Part shown: positions 41,116 through 50,184 of the stretch, one piece after another
Numbering within the stretch: the first letter of the stretch is position 1
Layout of the letters: each line of letters begins with the position of its first letter
DNA from: Bog-756 sp963704615
GTDB lineage: Bacteria > Actinomycetota > Acidimicrobiia > Acidimicrobiales > RAAP-2
Length of the DNA: 64,000 nt
Direction: 5' to 3'
NCBI GenBank assembly: GCA_963704615.1
Contig: OY969923.1
Coordinates: 1,488,001 to 1,552,000 of the forward strand
Notes under the pieces: generated by a model
Databases searched by the model: none
Seen by the model: the letters and a program-made list of their open reading frames with translations, nothing else
What the model was told of the DNA's origin: nothing
Made by a program: the position numbers and the translations under genes

Positions 41116-42734
41116 CCGACTTCATCGAGCAGCTGACGGAGCGCACGGCCGCCCGGGGCTGGGTCGGGGCACCCACCTTGTGGGGGCTGATCGAAAGGCG
41201 AGCAGAAGCCACCCCCGGGGCGGTGCTGGCCCACGAGGACACCGGCCAGGAGCTGACCTTCGCCGAGTACCGGGACGCCTGCCTGGCCGCGGCGTCCGGG
41301 CTCTTCACCGACCACGGGGTGACCCAGGGCACCAGCGTGAGCTGGGAGCTGCCCACCTGGAACGAGTCGTTGGTGCTAGTGGGGGCGCTGGCCCGCCTGG
41401 GGGGGCGTCAGAACCCCCTCATCCCCATCTACCGCGGCCGTGAGGTGAGCTTCATCACCGCCCAGAGCCAGGCCGCCCTGCTGGTCGTGCCCACCGTCTA
41501 CCGGGGTTTCGACTTCCGGGCCATGGCCGAGGAGGTGGCGGCCGATCGACCCGGGCTTTCGGTCCTGGTCGTCGACCGCGACCTGCCCTCCGGCGATCCA
41601 GCGGTGCTGCCCCCGGTGGGGGCACCTCCGACTACCGCCGACGCCGCCCCCATCCGGTGGCTGTTCTATACCTCGGGGACGACGGCCGATCCGAAGGGCG
41701 CCCCGCACTCGGACCTCGCCGTGATGGCCTCGGCGCTGGCCATGGCCGAGTGCCTCGACATCGGCCCCGACGACGTGTCGGCCCTCATCTTCCCGTTCAC
41801 CCACATCGGCGGGATCGGCTGGCTGATCGCCGCTCTGTTCACCGGGTGCCGGTTGTTGACCACCGAGTCCTTCGACCCCCAGGCCACCCCGGGCTTCCTG
41901 GCCGCCAACGACGTGACCCTGGCCGGCTCGGGCACCCCCTTTCACATGGCCTACCTGGCCGCGCAGCGGGCCGCCGGGCCCGGGCCCATCTTCACCCGGG
42001 TCCGCTCGTACCCGGGTGGCGGTGCGCCCAAGCCGCCCCAGCTCCACTACGACCTCAAGCGCGAGATCGGGGGGGTGGGCATCGTCTCCGGCTACGGACT
42101 GACCGAAGCGCCCATCGTGGTCATGGCCTCGACCACCGATCCTGACGAGAAGCTGGCCACCACCGAAGGCCGCCCCACCCCTGGGGTGGATCTCATCGTG
42201 GTGGACCTGGCCGGCCACCGGGCGGGGCCGGGTGTCGAAGGAGAGATCCGCCTGAAGGGGCCTCAGGTCATCCGCGGCTACCTCGACCCCTCGCTCGACG
42301 CTGAATCCTTCGACGAGAACGGGTACTTCCGCACCGGCGATCTCGGCAACGTCGACGAGGACGGTTACGTGACCATCACCGGGCGCCTGAAGGACGTGAT
42401 CATCCGTCACGGCGAGAACATCTCGGCCAAAGAGGTCGAGGACCTCCTCTACACCCACCCCGCGGTGGCCGACGTGGCCGTCATCGGCCTGCCCGATCCG
42501 AAGACCGGTGAGCGGGCCTGTGCCGTGGTGGCGGTCACCGATGGTCAGAGCTTCACCTTCGTCGAAATGGTCGCCTACCTCAAGTCCCAGGACCTCCGCA
42601 CCCAGTCGATCCCCGAGCAGCTCGAGCTGGTCGAGACGGTGCCCCGCAACCCGGCGGGAAAGATCCTCAAGCACAGCCTGCGCGAGACGTACGCATCGAC
42701 ACCGCCCTCATCGCCTGCCGGGGCCACATCGTGA
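41112..42734 (+). CDS. Acyl-CoA synthetase (cyclohexanecarboxylate-CoA-ligase-like)
   Basis: A 540-residue adenylate-forming ligase: LFYTSGTTADPKGA, SGYGLTEAPIVVMAS, NGYFRTGDLGNVDEDGYVTITGR, KDVIIRHGENISAKEVE and NPAGKILKHSLRE. The N-terminus LPTWNESLVLVGALARLGGRQNPLIPIYRGREV resembles ligases of cyclic or branched acids. It is coupled to both neighbours by 4-nt overlaps. It probably activates a ring or side-chain intermediate; exact substrate unknown. Confidence 0.89.
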   Translation: MTDFIEQLTERTAARGWVGAPTLWGLIERRAEATPGAVLAHEDTGQELTFAEYRDACLAAASGLFTDHGVTQGTSVSWELPTWNESLVLVGALARLGGRQNPLIPIYRGREVSFITAQSQAALLVVPTVYRGFDFRAMAEEVAADRPGLSVLVVDRDLPSGDPAVLPPVGAPPTTADAAPIRWLFYTSGTTADPKGAPHSDLAVMASALAMAECLDIGPDDVSALIFPFTHIGGIGWLIAALFTGCRLLTTESFDPQATPGFLAANDVTLAGSGTPFHMAYLAAQRAAGPGPIFTRVRSYPGGGAPKPPQLHYDLKREIGGVGIVSGYGLTEAPIVVMASTTDPDEKLATTEGRPTPGVDLIVVDLAGHRAGPGVEGEIRLKGPQVIRGYLDPSLDAESFDENGYFRTGDLGNVDEDGYVTITGRLKDVIIRHGENISAKEVEDLLYTHPAVADVAVIGLPDPKTGERACAVVAVTDGQSFTFVEMVAYLKSQDLRTQSIPEQLELVETVPRNPAGKILKHSLRETYASTPPSSPAGATS

Positions 42735-43561
42735 GCCCGATCCGACGGGTGACCCTGGGCCAAGGCGGGGCCGAGCAGGACGCGGCCGACGCCGCCATCA
42801 GTTCGCACACCGGCCGTCGCTTCACCGACCGGGTGGCCGTGGTCACCGGGGCCGGCTCGGGCATCGGTCGCGCCGTGGCCCGGCGCCTTTCCCTCGAGGG
42901 GGCACGGGTGGCCGCGCTCGATGTAGCGGCCGACAACCTGACCGCCACCGTGGCGATCATCGGTGACGATGGGGGAAGGGCTGTCGCCTACCGGTGCGAC
43001 GTCACCTCGGAGGCGTCCGTGGCCGACACCGTGGCCGCACTGGCCGCCGAGCTCGGCCCACCGACCGTGGTGTGCAACGTGGCCGGCATCGGGGGCTTCT
43101 TCAACACCGCAGACATGCCCCTCGACCAGTGGGAGAAGATCCTGGCCGTCAACCTGACCGGGCCCTTCCTGGTCTGCCGGGCGACATTGCCCCACCTCCT
43201 CGAGCACGGGGGGTCGATCGTCAACGTGGCTTCCAACACCGCCCTGATGGGCCAGGCCTATTCGTCGGCCTACTGCGCCTCCAAAGCCGGCCTCTTGATG
43301 TTCTCCAAGGCCCTGGCGGCCGAGTACCTGTCCCGTGGGGTGCGGGTGAACGTGGTGGCACCGGGCGGCGTCGACACTCCCCTGATCGGCGCCTTCGAGC
43401 TGCCCGAGGGGGCCGACGTCAAGGAACTGGCCAAGATCATGTCGCCGATGGGCTTCTCCACCCCGGCGGAGATCGCCGCCTCGGTGGCCTTCCTCGCTTC
43501 CGACGAATCGCCCTACACCACCGGAGCGGTGCTGTCGGTCGACGGAGGTCTCACCATCTGA
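42731..43561 (+). CDS. Short-chain dehydrogenase/reductase
   Basis: A 276-residue SDR from GTG 42731 (GTGA overlap). VAVVTGAGSGIGRAVARRL, CNVAGIGG (C in place of the usual N of NNAG), Ser in VASNTALMGQ, YCASKAGLLMFSKALAAEY with YxxxK, and APGGVDTPL. The start was picked by the overlap; ATG starts exist only further in. Role: oxidation of a hydroxyacyl-CoA or sterol alcohol in the cluster. Confidence 0.9.
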   Translation: MSPIRRVTLGQGGAEQDAADAAISSHTGRRFTDRVAVVTGAGSGIGRAVARRLSLEGARVAALDVAADNLTATVAIIGDDGGRAVAYRCDVTSEASVADTVAALAAELGPPTVVCNVAGIGGFFNTADMPLDQWEKILAVNLTGPFLVCRATLPHLLEHGGSIVNVASNTALMGQAYSSAYCASKAGLLMFSKALAAEYLSRGVRVNVVAPGGVDTPLIGAFELPEGADVKELAKIMSPMGFSTPAEIAASVAFLASDESPYTTGAVLSVDGGLTI

Positions 43562-43713
43562 CGCCCGATGTGACGACGGCGCGCCGTGCCGTGCGACGCC
43601 CCCTCAGCAGCCGTGTCACAGGCGCAGCGATCGAGCCGTGGACCCGAAAGGGGTTCCACTAGGGTCGGTGGGTGCGGGTCCTCTCCCCCGTGTTTCGTCC
43701 GAGGAGCACCACC

Positions 43714-44916
43714 ATGACCGACATGCCACCGGTGACAAGCTGGGACACCGACTTCGACGTGCTGGACCCGGCCTACGTCGCCGACCCGTTCTCCATCTGG
43801 GACCAGCTACGGAGGACCTGCCCGGTCGCCCACACTGACCGGCGGGGCAGCACCTGGCTGCCGACCCGATACCGTGACGTGGTCGAGCTGGCCCACGACG
43901 TCGATCACTTCAGTTCAACCGAAATGACGGTGATCCCCTTCGACGGTGAGCGTCCGGACGAGCCCGTCCTGGCCTACGGGGTACCTCCTATCTCCGCCGA
44001 TCCGCCGCTGCACACCTGGACCCGGAGGCTCCTGCTGCCCTGGTTCTCCCACCGGCGGGTGGAGGGTTACGAGCCGATGACCCGCAAACTGTGCGCGGAG
44101 CTGGTGGACGGATTCGTGTCCGATGGAGCCGTCGACGCCGCCGGCGATTTCGCCCAGCAGATACCGGTTCGGGTGATCGCCGCCATCCTCGGCGTGCCCA
44201 GCTCCCTGGCCGACACGTTTACCGGATGGGTGCGCGACGTGCTCGAGTTCGCCGACGATCACGTGCGCCGCCGGCGGGGCATGGAGGGCCTGATCGGGTT
44301 CTTCATGGAGGAGGTGTCACGCCGCAAGTCCGAGCCCGGCGACGACTTGCTGAGCGACCTCCTGCACAGCGAGGTCGACGGCGCACCGGTGGAGGACAGC
44401 GTGGTGCTGGGTGTGGCCGCCCTCGTACTCATTGCCGGGGTCGACACCACCTGGAGTGCCATCGGGTCGTCCCTGTGGCATCTGGCCACCCACCCCGAGG
44501 ACCGCCGGCTGCTGGTGGACCAGCCGGTGTTGATGCCGGTGGCCATCGAGGAGTTGTTGCGGGCGTACTCGCCGGTGACCATGGCCCGGGTGGTGACCGA
44601 TGACCTGGTGTTCGCCGGGTGTCCGATGAAGGCGGGCGACCGGGTCTTGATGAACTTCCCGGCCGCCAACCGGGACCCCGAGGAGTTCGAGAACGCGGAC
44701 ATGGTCATCCTCGAGCGGGCCCTCAACCGCCACCTGGCCTTCGGATCGGGCATCCACCGGTGCGCCGGGTCCAATCTGGCCCGCATGGAGCTGCGGGTGG
44801 CCCTCGAGGAGTGGTTGGCCCGCATCCCCGAGTTCCGTCTGGCCGACGGCGCCGAGGTCACCTGGGCCGGGGGCCAGGTGCGCGGCCCCCGTCAGCTGGC
44901 CGTGGTGTTCCCATGA
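43714..44916 (+). CDS. Cytochrome P450
   Basis: A 400-residue P450 from ATG 43714, set by GAGGAGC just upstream. I-helix GVDTTWSAIG carries the oxygen-activating D-T-T, the K-helix EELLRAYSP the ExxR, and the heme loop FGSGIHRCAGSNLAR the cysteine ligand (about residue 350). It is coupled to its ferredoxin by a 4-nt overlap. In a KstR-type setting it could be a sterol side-chain hydroxylase (CYP125/142/124 range), but I cannot type the family by eye. Confidence 0.93.
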   Translation: MTDMPPVTSWDTDFDVLDPAYVADPFSIWDQLRRTCPVAHTDRRGSTWLPTRYRDVVELAHDVDHFSSTEMTVIPFDGERPDEPVLAYGVPPISADPPLHTWTRRLLLPWFSHRRVEGYEPMTRKLCAELVDGFVSDGAVDAAGDFAQQIPVRVIAAILGVPSSLADTFTGWVRDVLEFADDHVRRRRGMEGLIGFFMEEVSRRKSEPGDDLLSDLLHSEVDGAPVEDSVVLGVAALVLIAGVDTTWSAIGSSLWHLATHPEDRRLLVDQPVLMPVAIEELLRAYSPVTMARVVTDDLVFAGCPMKAGDRVLMNFPAANRDPEEFENADMVILERALNRHLAFGSGIHRCAGSNLARMELRVALEEWLARIPEFRLADGAEVTWAGGQVRGPRQLAVVFP

Positions 44917-45110
44917 AGATCTGGGTCGATCCGGACAAGTGCCAGGGGCACGGCCGCTGCTACGCCTTGGTTCCTGAGCTCTTCGACGTGGACGACTACG
45001 GTCAGTCCAGCGTGGTGGGGGACGGCACCGTGCCACCCGGACTCGAGGAGCGGGCCCGCCTGGCCATCGACAACTGCCCCGAGTACGCCGTCGAGGTCAT
45101 CGAGGAGTGA
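44913..45110 (+). CDS. 3Fe-4S ferredoxin, P450 partner
   Basis: A 65-residue ferredoxin: MKIWVDPDKCQGHGRCYALVPELF and DNCPEYAVEV give three cysteines (C-x5-C ... CP), the pattern of single-cluster [3Fe-4S] ferredoxins that serve actinobacterial P450s. It starts within the stop of the P450 gene (ATGA), so the pair is made together. Electron source could be the reductase at 13822. Confidence 0.93.
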   Translation: MKIWVDPDKCQGHGRCYALVPELFDVDDYGQSSVVGDGTVPPGLEERARLAIDNCPEYAVEVIEE

Positions 45111-45191
45111 TCCGCACCAACGAACCCGACCACGGGTGGATCGTCGACCCGATCGTGACGCCGACCCCCTCCTGGAAGCCCTGATCCGGCC

Positions 45192-46199
45192 GTGCGGCTC
45201 GGCAACATGTACGGGCCGGACGCCACCTTCGCCGGGGTCCCGGCCGGCGAGCTGGACGACCCCGCCGGCTGGTCGGGGGCCAGGGCTGTCATCGTGGGGG
45301 CCCCGTTCGACGGCGGGACCAGCCACCGGCCCGGGTGCCGGTTCGGGCCCCTGGCCATCCGCACCACCGACTACCTGCCCCACGACGGCAAGCGGCCCCA
45401 CCTCGCCCTGGGGGTCGACCCCCTGGTCGAGCTGGCCGTGATCGATGTCGGGGATGTCTCGATGCCCTCGGGGGACACCGAGCTCTCGATCCGCCGGTTG
45501 GAGGAGGCGGTGTTCACCATCGCCGCTACCGGCGCTGTCCCCATCGTCCTCGGCGGGGACCACACCATCGCCCTGCCCGATGTCACCGGGGTGGCCCGGC
45601 AGGTGGGATGGGGGAAGGTGTCGGTCATCCATTTCGACGCCCACGCCGACACCGCCAACCTCCAGTTCGGATCGTTGATCGGCCACGGCACCCCCATGCG
45701 GCGCCTCATCGAGTCCGGCGCCGTACGGGGCGACCGGTTCCTCCAGATCGGCCTGCGCGGCTACTGGCCCGACCACGAGACCCTCCAGTGGATGGCCGCA
45801 CAGGGCATGCGCAGCTACGAGATGACCGAGCTGGTGGCCCGGGGCCTCGAGGTCTGCCTGACCGAGGCCTTCGCCATCGCCACCGACCAGTGCGACGCGG
45901 TGTTCCTGTCGGTCGACGTCGACGTGGTCGACCCGGGTTCGGCGCCGGCCACGGGCACCCCCGAACCCGGTGGCCTGACACCGCGGGAGCTGTTGGACGC
46001 GGTGCGGCGGATCGGCATGGAGCTGCCGGTCGCCGGCATGGACATCGTGGAGCTCTCGCCGCCCTTCGACCACGCCGAGGTCACCGCCTATCTGGCCAAC
46101 CGGATCGCCCTCGAGGCTCTGTCAGGAATCGCCTGGCGCCAGGCTCGGCTGGGCGGACGGACGGTGCGCCAACCCGGCGATCCCTTGCTCGATCGCTGA
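45192..46199 (+). CDS. Agmatinase/arginase-family ureohydrolase
   Basis: A 335-residue binuclear manganese hydrolase. VLGGDHTIALP, HFDAHADTANL and SVDVDVVDPGSAPATGTPEPGG are the three metal-binding signatures. The specific substrate (agmatine, guanidinobutyrate, another guanidino compound) cannot be read. It starts at GTG 45192, 81 nt after the ferredoxin. Its 3' end overlaps the tail of the convergent thiolase frame by 112 nt. Confidence 0.9.
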   Translation: MRLGNMYGPDATFAGVPAGELDDPAGWSGARAVIVGAPFDGGTSHRPGCRFGPLAIRTTDYLPHDGKRPHLALGVDPLVELAVIDVGDVSMPSGDTELSIRRLEEAVFTIAATGAVPIVLGGDHTIALPDVTGVARQVGWGKVSVIHFDAHADTANLQFGSLIGHGTPMRRLIESGAVRGDRFLQIGLRGYWPDHETLQWMAAQGMRSYEMTELVARGLEVCLTEAFAIATDQCDAVFLSVDVDVVDPGSAPATGTPEPGGLTPRELLDAVRRIGMELPVAGMDIVELSPPFDHAEVTAYLANRIALEALSGIAWRQARLGGRTVRQPGDPLLDR

Positions 46200-47412
46200 G
46201 CGCCGGCTACGAGCAGGCGCTCGACGATCATGGCCATGCCCTGCCCGCCGCCGACGCACATCGATTCCAACCCGATGGTCGTGCCGGTGTCGTCGAGCGC
46301 GTTGAGAAGGGTGGTCATGATGCGGGCCCCGGTCTGGCCGAAGGGGTGCCCGAGAGCGATGGCACCGCCTCGGACGTTGAGCTTGTCGTAGCTGATTCCG
46401 AGCTCCTTGGCCGAGGGCACTACCTGGGCGGCGAAGGCCTCGTTGATCTCCACCAGGTCGATGTCGTCGATGGTCATGTCCGCCCGCTTGAGTGTCTGGC
46501 GGATGGCCTCGACCGGGCCCAGCCCCATGATCTCGGGGTTGAGCCCGGTGACCCCACTGGCCACGATGCGGGCCAGCGGCGTGATACCGAGCTCGCGGGC
46601 CTTGGTGTCGCTCATCACGATGACCGCGGCGGCACCGTCGTTGAGCGGGCAGGCGTTGCCGGCGGTCACCGTTCCCCCTCGCGGAACACCGGCTTGAGAC
46701 TGGCCAGTCCCTCGAGGGTGGTGCCGGGCCGGGGGCCGTCGTCCTTGGTCACCACGTCCCCGTTGGGCGTGGTGACCGGGATGATCTCCCGGTCGAAGAA
46801 GCCCGACTCCTGGGCGGCCACGGCCCGGGTCTGGGACTGCAGGGCGAACTCGTCCTGTTCCTCGCGGCTCACCTTCTTGAACTCGGCCACGTTCTCCGCG
46901 GTCTGGCCCATGGCGATGTAGACATCGGGGAGTCCGGTCGGCGGAGACCAGGGCTCGCCCGCCTTGGGCGTGCGGGCGACGGTGCGGGCTTCGGCCTCGG
47001 CGAAGGCCTCGTTGTGGGGGCCGGTGTCGGCCGCGCCGTTGCGGTAGCGGCTGACCGTCTCCACGCCGGCGGCCACGAAGACATCGCCCTCGCCGGCCCG
47101 GATGGCGTGTGCCGCCATGCGGATGGTCTGCAGCGAGGAGGAGCAGTACCGGTTGACGGTCACCCCGGGCACGTCGGGCAGCCCGGCCAGCAGTGCCGCC
47201 ACCCGTGCGACGTTGTACCCGGCCTCGCCCCCGGGCTGGCCCGAGCCCATGATCACGTCCTCCACCTGCTGGGGGTCGAGCTGGGGCACCTTGGCCAGCA
47301 CCTCACGGACGACCAGAGCGGCGAGGTCGTCGGGCCGGCAGTCGACCAGCGAGCCCTTGTTGGCCCGTCCGATCGGGGTACGGCCGGTGGCGACGATGAC
47401 GGCTTCAGGCAT
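46088..47412 (-). pseudogene. Thiolase (acetyl-CoA acetyltransferase), frameshifted; FadA5-like
   Basis: Frame 1 (ATG 47412) holds the N-terminal half with acylated Cys90 in VNRYCSSSLQ. It stops right after KPVFREGER. The continuation is in another frame and reads TAGNACPLNDGAAAV, then NEAFA, GGAIALGHPFGQTGA (catalytic His) and ESMCVGGGQGMAMIVERL (second Cys). The shift is in a C5 tract (46674-46678, G5 on the coding strand); a sixth G restores REGGTVTAGNACPLNDG. It is either a real pseudogene or a homopolymer sequencing error. About 35 extra residues follow the usual C-terminus, antisense to the ureohydrolase gene. It would cleave beta-ketoacyl-CoA in side-chain degradation. Confidence 0.88.
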
Positions 47413-47572
47413 GGGTGCTCCTCGGGGGCTGGGCGTGGCGCCGCGCCGATGACGGTCGGTGCCGGACGGATGGATCTGGCCGAGAACTTACCGGACGGCC
47501 CGCGGCCTCCGGCTCGAGCCCGGGCGCCGACCTGGTTCCGGACCCGGCGGTGGCGCCCCGGTCCGAGCTGAA

Positions 47573-47586
47573 TGTAACGTGTTCTA
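47573..47586. promoter_or_regulatory. KstR-type operator (TnnAACnnGTTnnA)
   Basis: TGTAACGTGTTCTA fits the published consensus for the steroid-catabolism repressor KstR at every fixed position. It lies in the 299-bp region between the divergent thiolase and acyl-CoA dehydrogenase genes, 126 bp before the latter start and 161 bp before the former. No kstR gene is in the window. The match to the consensus is direct; binding is inference. Confidence 0.7.
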
Positions 47587-47711
47587 GTAGTCGGACCTCG
47601 GTCGGTGGCTGCGGGGTCGCGTGCCGAAGCGCCGTGGCCTCGGGTCGGCACCGTCGCTGGCGGCAGCTGCCGCCGCACCGGCTCGTGCACACACAAGATC
47701 GGGAGGGATCC

Positions 47712-48887
47712 ATGGAGATCGGCTACACCGAGGAACAAGAGGCTCTTCGGGACGGCCTCCGCGACTACTACGCCAACCTGTTGACCCCGGAAGTGGAAGA
47801 GCAGCTGGCCGGAAGCCACGGCATCGGCCCCAACATGCGGCGGGTGGTCAAGCAGATGGCCGAAGACGGCTGGCTTGGTATCGGATGGCCCACCGAATAC
47901 GGAGGCCAAGGCCGGTCGGCCATCGAGCAGTACATCTTCTTCGACGAGTCGATGCGGGCCGGAGCTCCGGTGCCCATGCTGACCATCAACACCGTCGGAC
48001 CGACCATCATGCAGTTCGGGACCCAAGAGCAGAAGGACTTCTTCCTGCCCCAGATCCTGGCCGGCGACATCCACTTCTGCATCGGCTATACCGAGCCAGA
48101 GTCGGGCACCGACCTTGCCTCGCTTCAGACCCGGGCGGTGCGCGACGGCGACGAGTACATCATCAACGGGCAGAAGATCTACACGTCGCTCGCCGGTGAT
48201 GCGGACTACATCTGGTTGGCCACCCGCACCGACCCGGAGGTGGCCAAGCACAAGGGCATCTCGATGTTCATCGTCCCCATGGATACGCCCGGCATCAAGG
48301 TGGTGCCCATGCACCTGCTCGGCGACCACAACATCAACTACACCTTCTACGAGGACGTGCGGGTGCCGGCGGCCAACCTGGTCGGGGGCGAGAACAACGG
48401 CTGGTCGCTGATCACCAACCAGCTCAACCACGAGCGGGTCACGCTTTGTTCGTCGGGCATCATCGAGCGGGCGCTGACCGATGTGAGGGCGTGGGCTCAA
48501 AACACCAAACTGGCCGACGGCCGGCGGGTCATCGACCAGGAGTGGGTGCAGGTCCACCTGGCCCGCATCGACGCACGTCTCGAGTTCCTCAAGCTGATCA
48601 ACTGGAAGGTGGCCTGGACGGCCACCCAGGGTCACCTCGACGTGGCCGATGCCTCCACCACCAAGGTGTTCGGCACCGAGTTCTACATGGAAGCCTTCCG
48701 GCTGATGATGGAGGTGGTCGGTCAAGCCGGCTACCTCACCAAGGGAAGCCCCGAGGTGGTCCTGGCCGGGCGCCTCGAGATGTACGCCCGAAGCCTGGTC
48801 ATCCTGACCTTCGGCGGGGGCACCAACGAGATCCAACGCGACCTGATCGCCATCTTCGGCCTCGGTCTGCCCCGGTCACTGCGATAG
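47712..48887 (+). CDS. Acyl-CoA dehydrogenase, subunit 1 of a pair
   Basis: A 391-residue ACAD with GYTEPESGTDLASLQTRAVRDGDEYIINGQKIYTS and the C-terminal FGGGTNEIQRDLIAIFGLGLP. It precedes another ACAD of similar size with a 16-nt gap. In steroid degraders such neighbours form alpha2beta2 enzymes that act on sterol side-chain CoA esters; sizes 391/375 are close to those I recall for FadE26/FadE27 of Mycobacterium. The KstR-like operator is upstream. Ribosome site GGGAGG. Confidence 0.92.
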   Translation: MEIGYTEEQEALRDGLRDYYANLLTPEVEEQLAGSHGIGPNMRRVVKQMAEDGWLGIGWPTEYGGQGRSAIEQYIFFDESMRAGAPVPMLTINTVGPTIMQFGTQEQKDFFLPQILAGDIHFCIGYTEPESGTDLASLQTRAVRDGDEYIINGQKIYTSLAGDADYIWLATRTDPEVAKHKGISMFIVPMDTPGIKVVPMHLLGDHNINYTFYEDVRVPAANLVGGENNGWSLITNQLNHERVTLCSSGIIERALTDVRAWAQNTKLADGRRVIDQEWVQVHLARIDARLEFLKLINWKVAWTATQGHLDVADASTTKVFGTEFYMEAFRLMMEVVGQAGYLTKGSPEVVLAGRLEMYARSLVILTFGGGTNEIQRDLIAIFGLGLPRSLR

Positions 48888-48903
48888 AAGAGGACATACG
48901 ACC

Positions 48904-50031
48904 ATGGACTTCTCCTTCAGCGAGGAACAAGAGGCTGTTCGCGACCTGGCGGCCCGCATCTTCTCCGACCTGGCCACCCACGAGCGGTTGAAGGACCTCG
49001 AGTCGGAGCCCGACGGCGATCGATTCGATCACAAGATCTGGGGCGAGCTGGCCGCCGCCGGTCTGCTGGGCATCGCCCTCCCCGACGACGTGGGCGGCGC
49101 TGGCCTCGGGTTCGTGGAGACGGGACTGCTGGTCGAGGCGGCCGGTCGCACCGCCGCCTATGTGCCGGTCATCGAAACACTGGCCGCCGCGGCCCCGGCC
49201 ATCGCCCGCTTCGGCACTGACGACCAACGCCGGCGCTGGCTTCCCGGCGTGGTGGCTGGTGACACCGTGTTGACCACCGCCCTGGTCGAACTGGGCGGCA
49301 CACCGGGCGCTCCCTCGGTGGTCGCCGAACGCGGCGGCGAGGGCTGGTTCCTCACCGGCTCCAAGTCGTGCGTCCCTTCGGGGATGACCGCTGACGCGGT
49401 GCTGGTCACCGCTCAGGTCGAACCCGACTCCGTCGCCGTGTTCATCGTGGGCACCGGAGCCGACGGCGTGAGCCGCCAACGCCAGGTGGCCAACACCGGA
49501 CAGCCCGAGGCGGTGCTGACCCTGTCCGGGACCCGGGTCGGTCCGGAAGCACTGCTCGGTTCGGTCGACGAAGGTTCCGCCATCATCGACTGGCTGGTGC
49601 AGAGGACGACGGCGGCATTGGCCCTGGCCCAGGCCGGGGCCGCGGCCGCGGCGCTGGCCCTGGTGGCCGAGTACACGAAGACCCGAGAGCAGTTCGGCAA
49701 GCCCATCGCCACCTTCCAGGCCGTCGGGCAACGCGCCGCCGACGCCTATGTGGACACCGAGGCCATCCGGCTGACCGCCTGGCAGGCGGCATGGAGGATC
49801 GCCGAGGGACTCCCCGCCGACAAGGAAGTGGCGATTGCCAAGTTCTGGGCGGCCGACGGAGGCCAACGGGTGGTCCACGCCGCCGTCCACCTCCACGGAG
49901 GGGTGGGTGTCGACCGCGACTATCCGCTCCACCGGTACTTCCTGATGACCAAGCACCTCGAGCTGACCCTGGGCGGAGCCACCGAGCAGCTGCTCAACCT
50001 GGGGGCGATGTTGGCCGCCGAGCCCGTCTGA
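48904..50031 (+). CDS. Acyl-CoA dehydrogenase, subunit 2 of a pair
   Basis: A 375-residue ACAD. The N-terminus FSFSEEQEAVRDLAARIFSDL, the middle GWFLTGSKSCVPSGMTAD (a reduced FAD-contact loop) and the end HLHGGVGVDRDYPLHRYFLMTKHLELTLGGATEQLLNLG are present. The EIQ-type C-terminal signature of the partner is missing here. Divergent halves like this typically share one FAD site between the two subunits, so it probably works only with the 47712 product. Confidence 0.9.
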   Translation: MDFSFSEEQEAVRDLAARIFSDLATHERLKDLESEPDGDRFDHKIWGELAAAGLLGIALPDDVGGAGLGFVETGLLVEAAGRTAAYVPVIETLAAAAPAIARFGTDDQRRRWLPGVVAGDTVLTTALVELGGTPGAPSVVAERGGEGWFLTGSKSCVPSGMTADAVLVTAQVEPDSVAVFIVGTGADGVSRQRQVANTGQPEAVLTLSGTRVGPEALLGSVDEGSAIIDWLVQRTTAALALAQAGAAAAALALVAEYTKTREQFGKPIATFQAVGQRAADAYVDTEAIRLTAWQAAWRIAEGLPADKEVAIAKFWAADGGQRVVHAAVHLHGGVGVDRDYPLHRYFLMTKHLELTLGGATEQLLNLGAMLAAEPV

Positions 50032-50124
50032 CTGGCTGCGGCCGGATCGGTAGTCTCACCCCGAGGGGAACGGGGCGAGCCCGGTCGGCGATGAGGTTTC
50101 CGGAGATCCGATGACACCACCAGC

Positions 50125-50184
50125 GGGAGCGGTCCGGTTGCGGGGAGCCCGGTCGGGAGCGGTCCGGTTGCGGGGAGCCCGGCC
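50125..50184. repeat. Perfect-like 30-bp tandem repeat, two copies
   Basis: A 30-bp unit (starting GGGAGCGGTCCGGTTGCGGG) occurs at 50125-50154 and again at 50155-50184 with one change at the last bases, ending directly before the esterase ATG. It may affect spacing of the gene from its promoter. No protein frame explains it. Confidence 0.7.

Noticed and set aside
43562..43713. Second KstR operator before the P450 gene
   Set aside because: I looked for TnnAACnnGTTnnA in this gap and in those near 29.6, 35.7, 38.6, 45.1 and 50.1 kb and found no full match.
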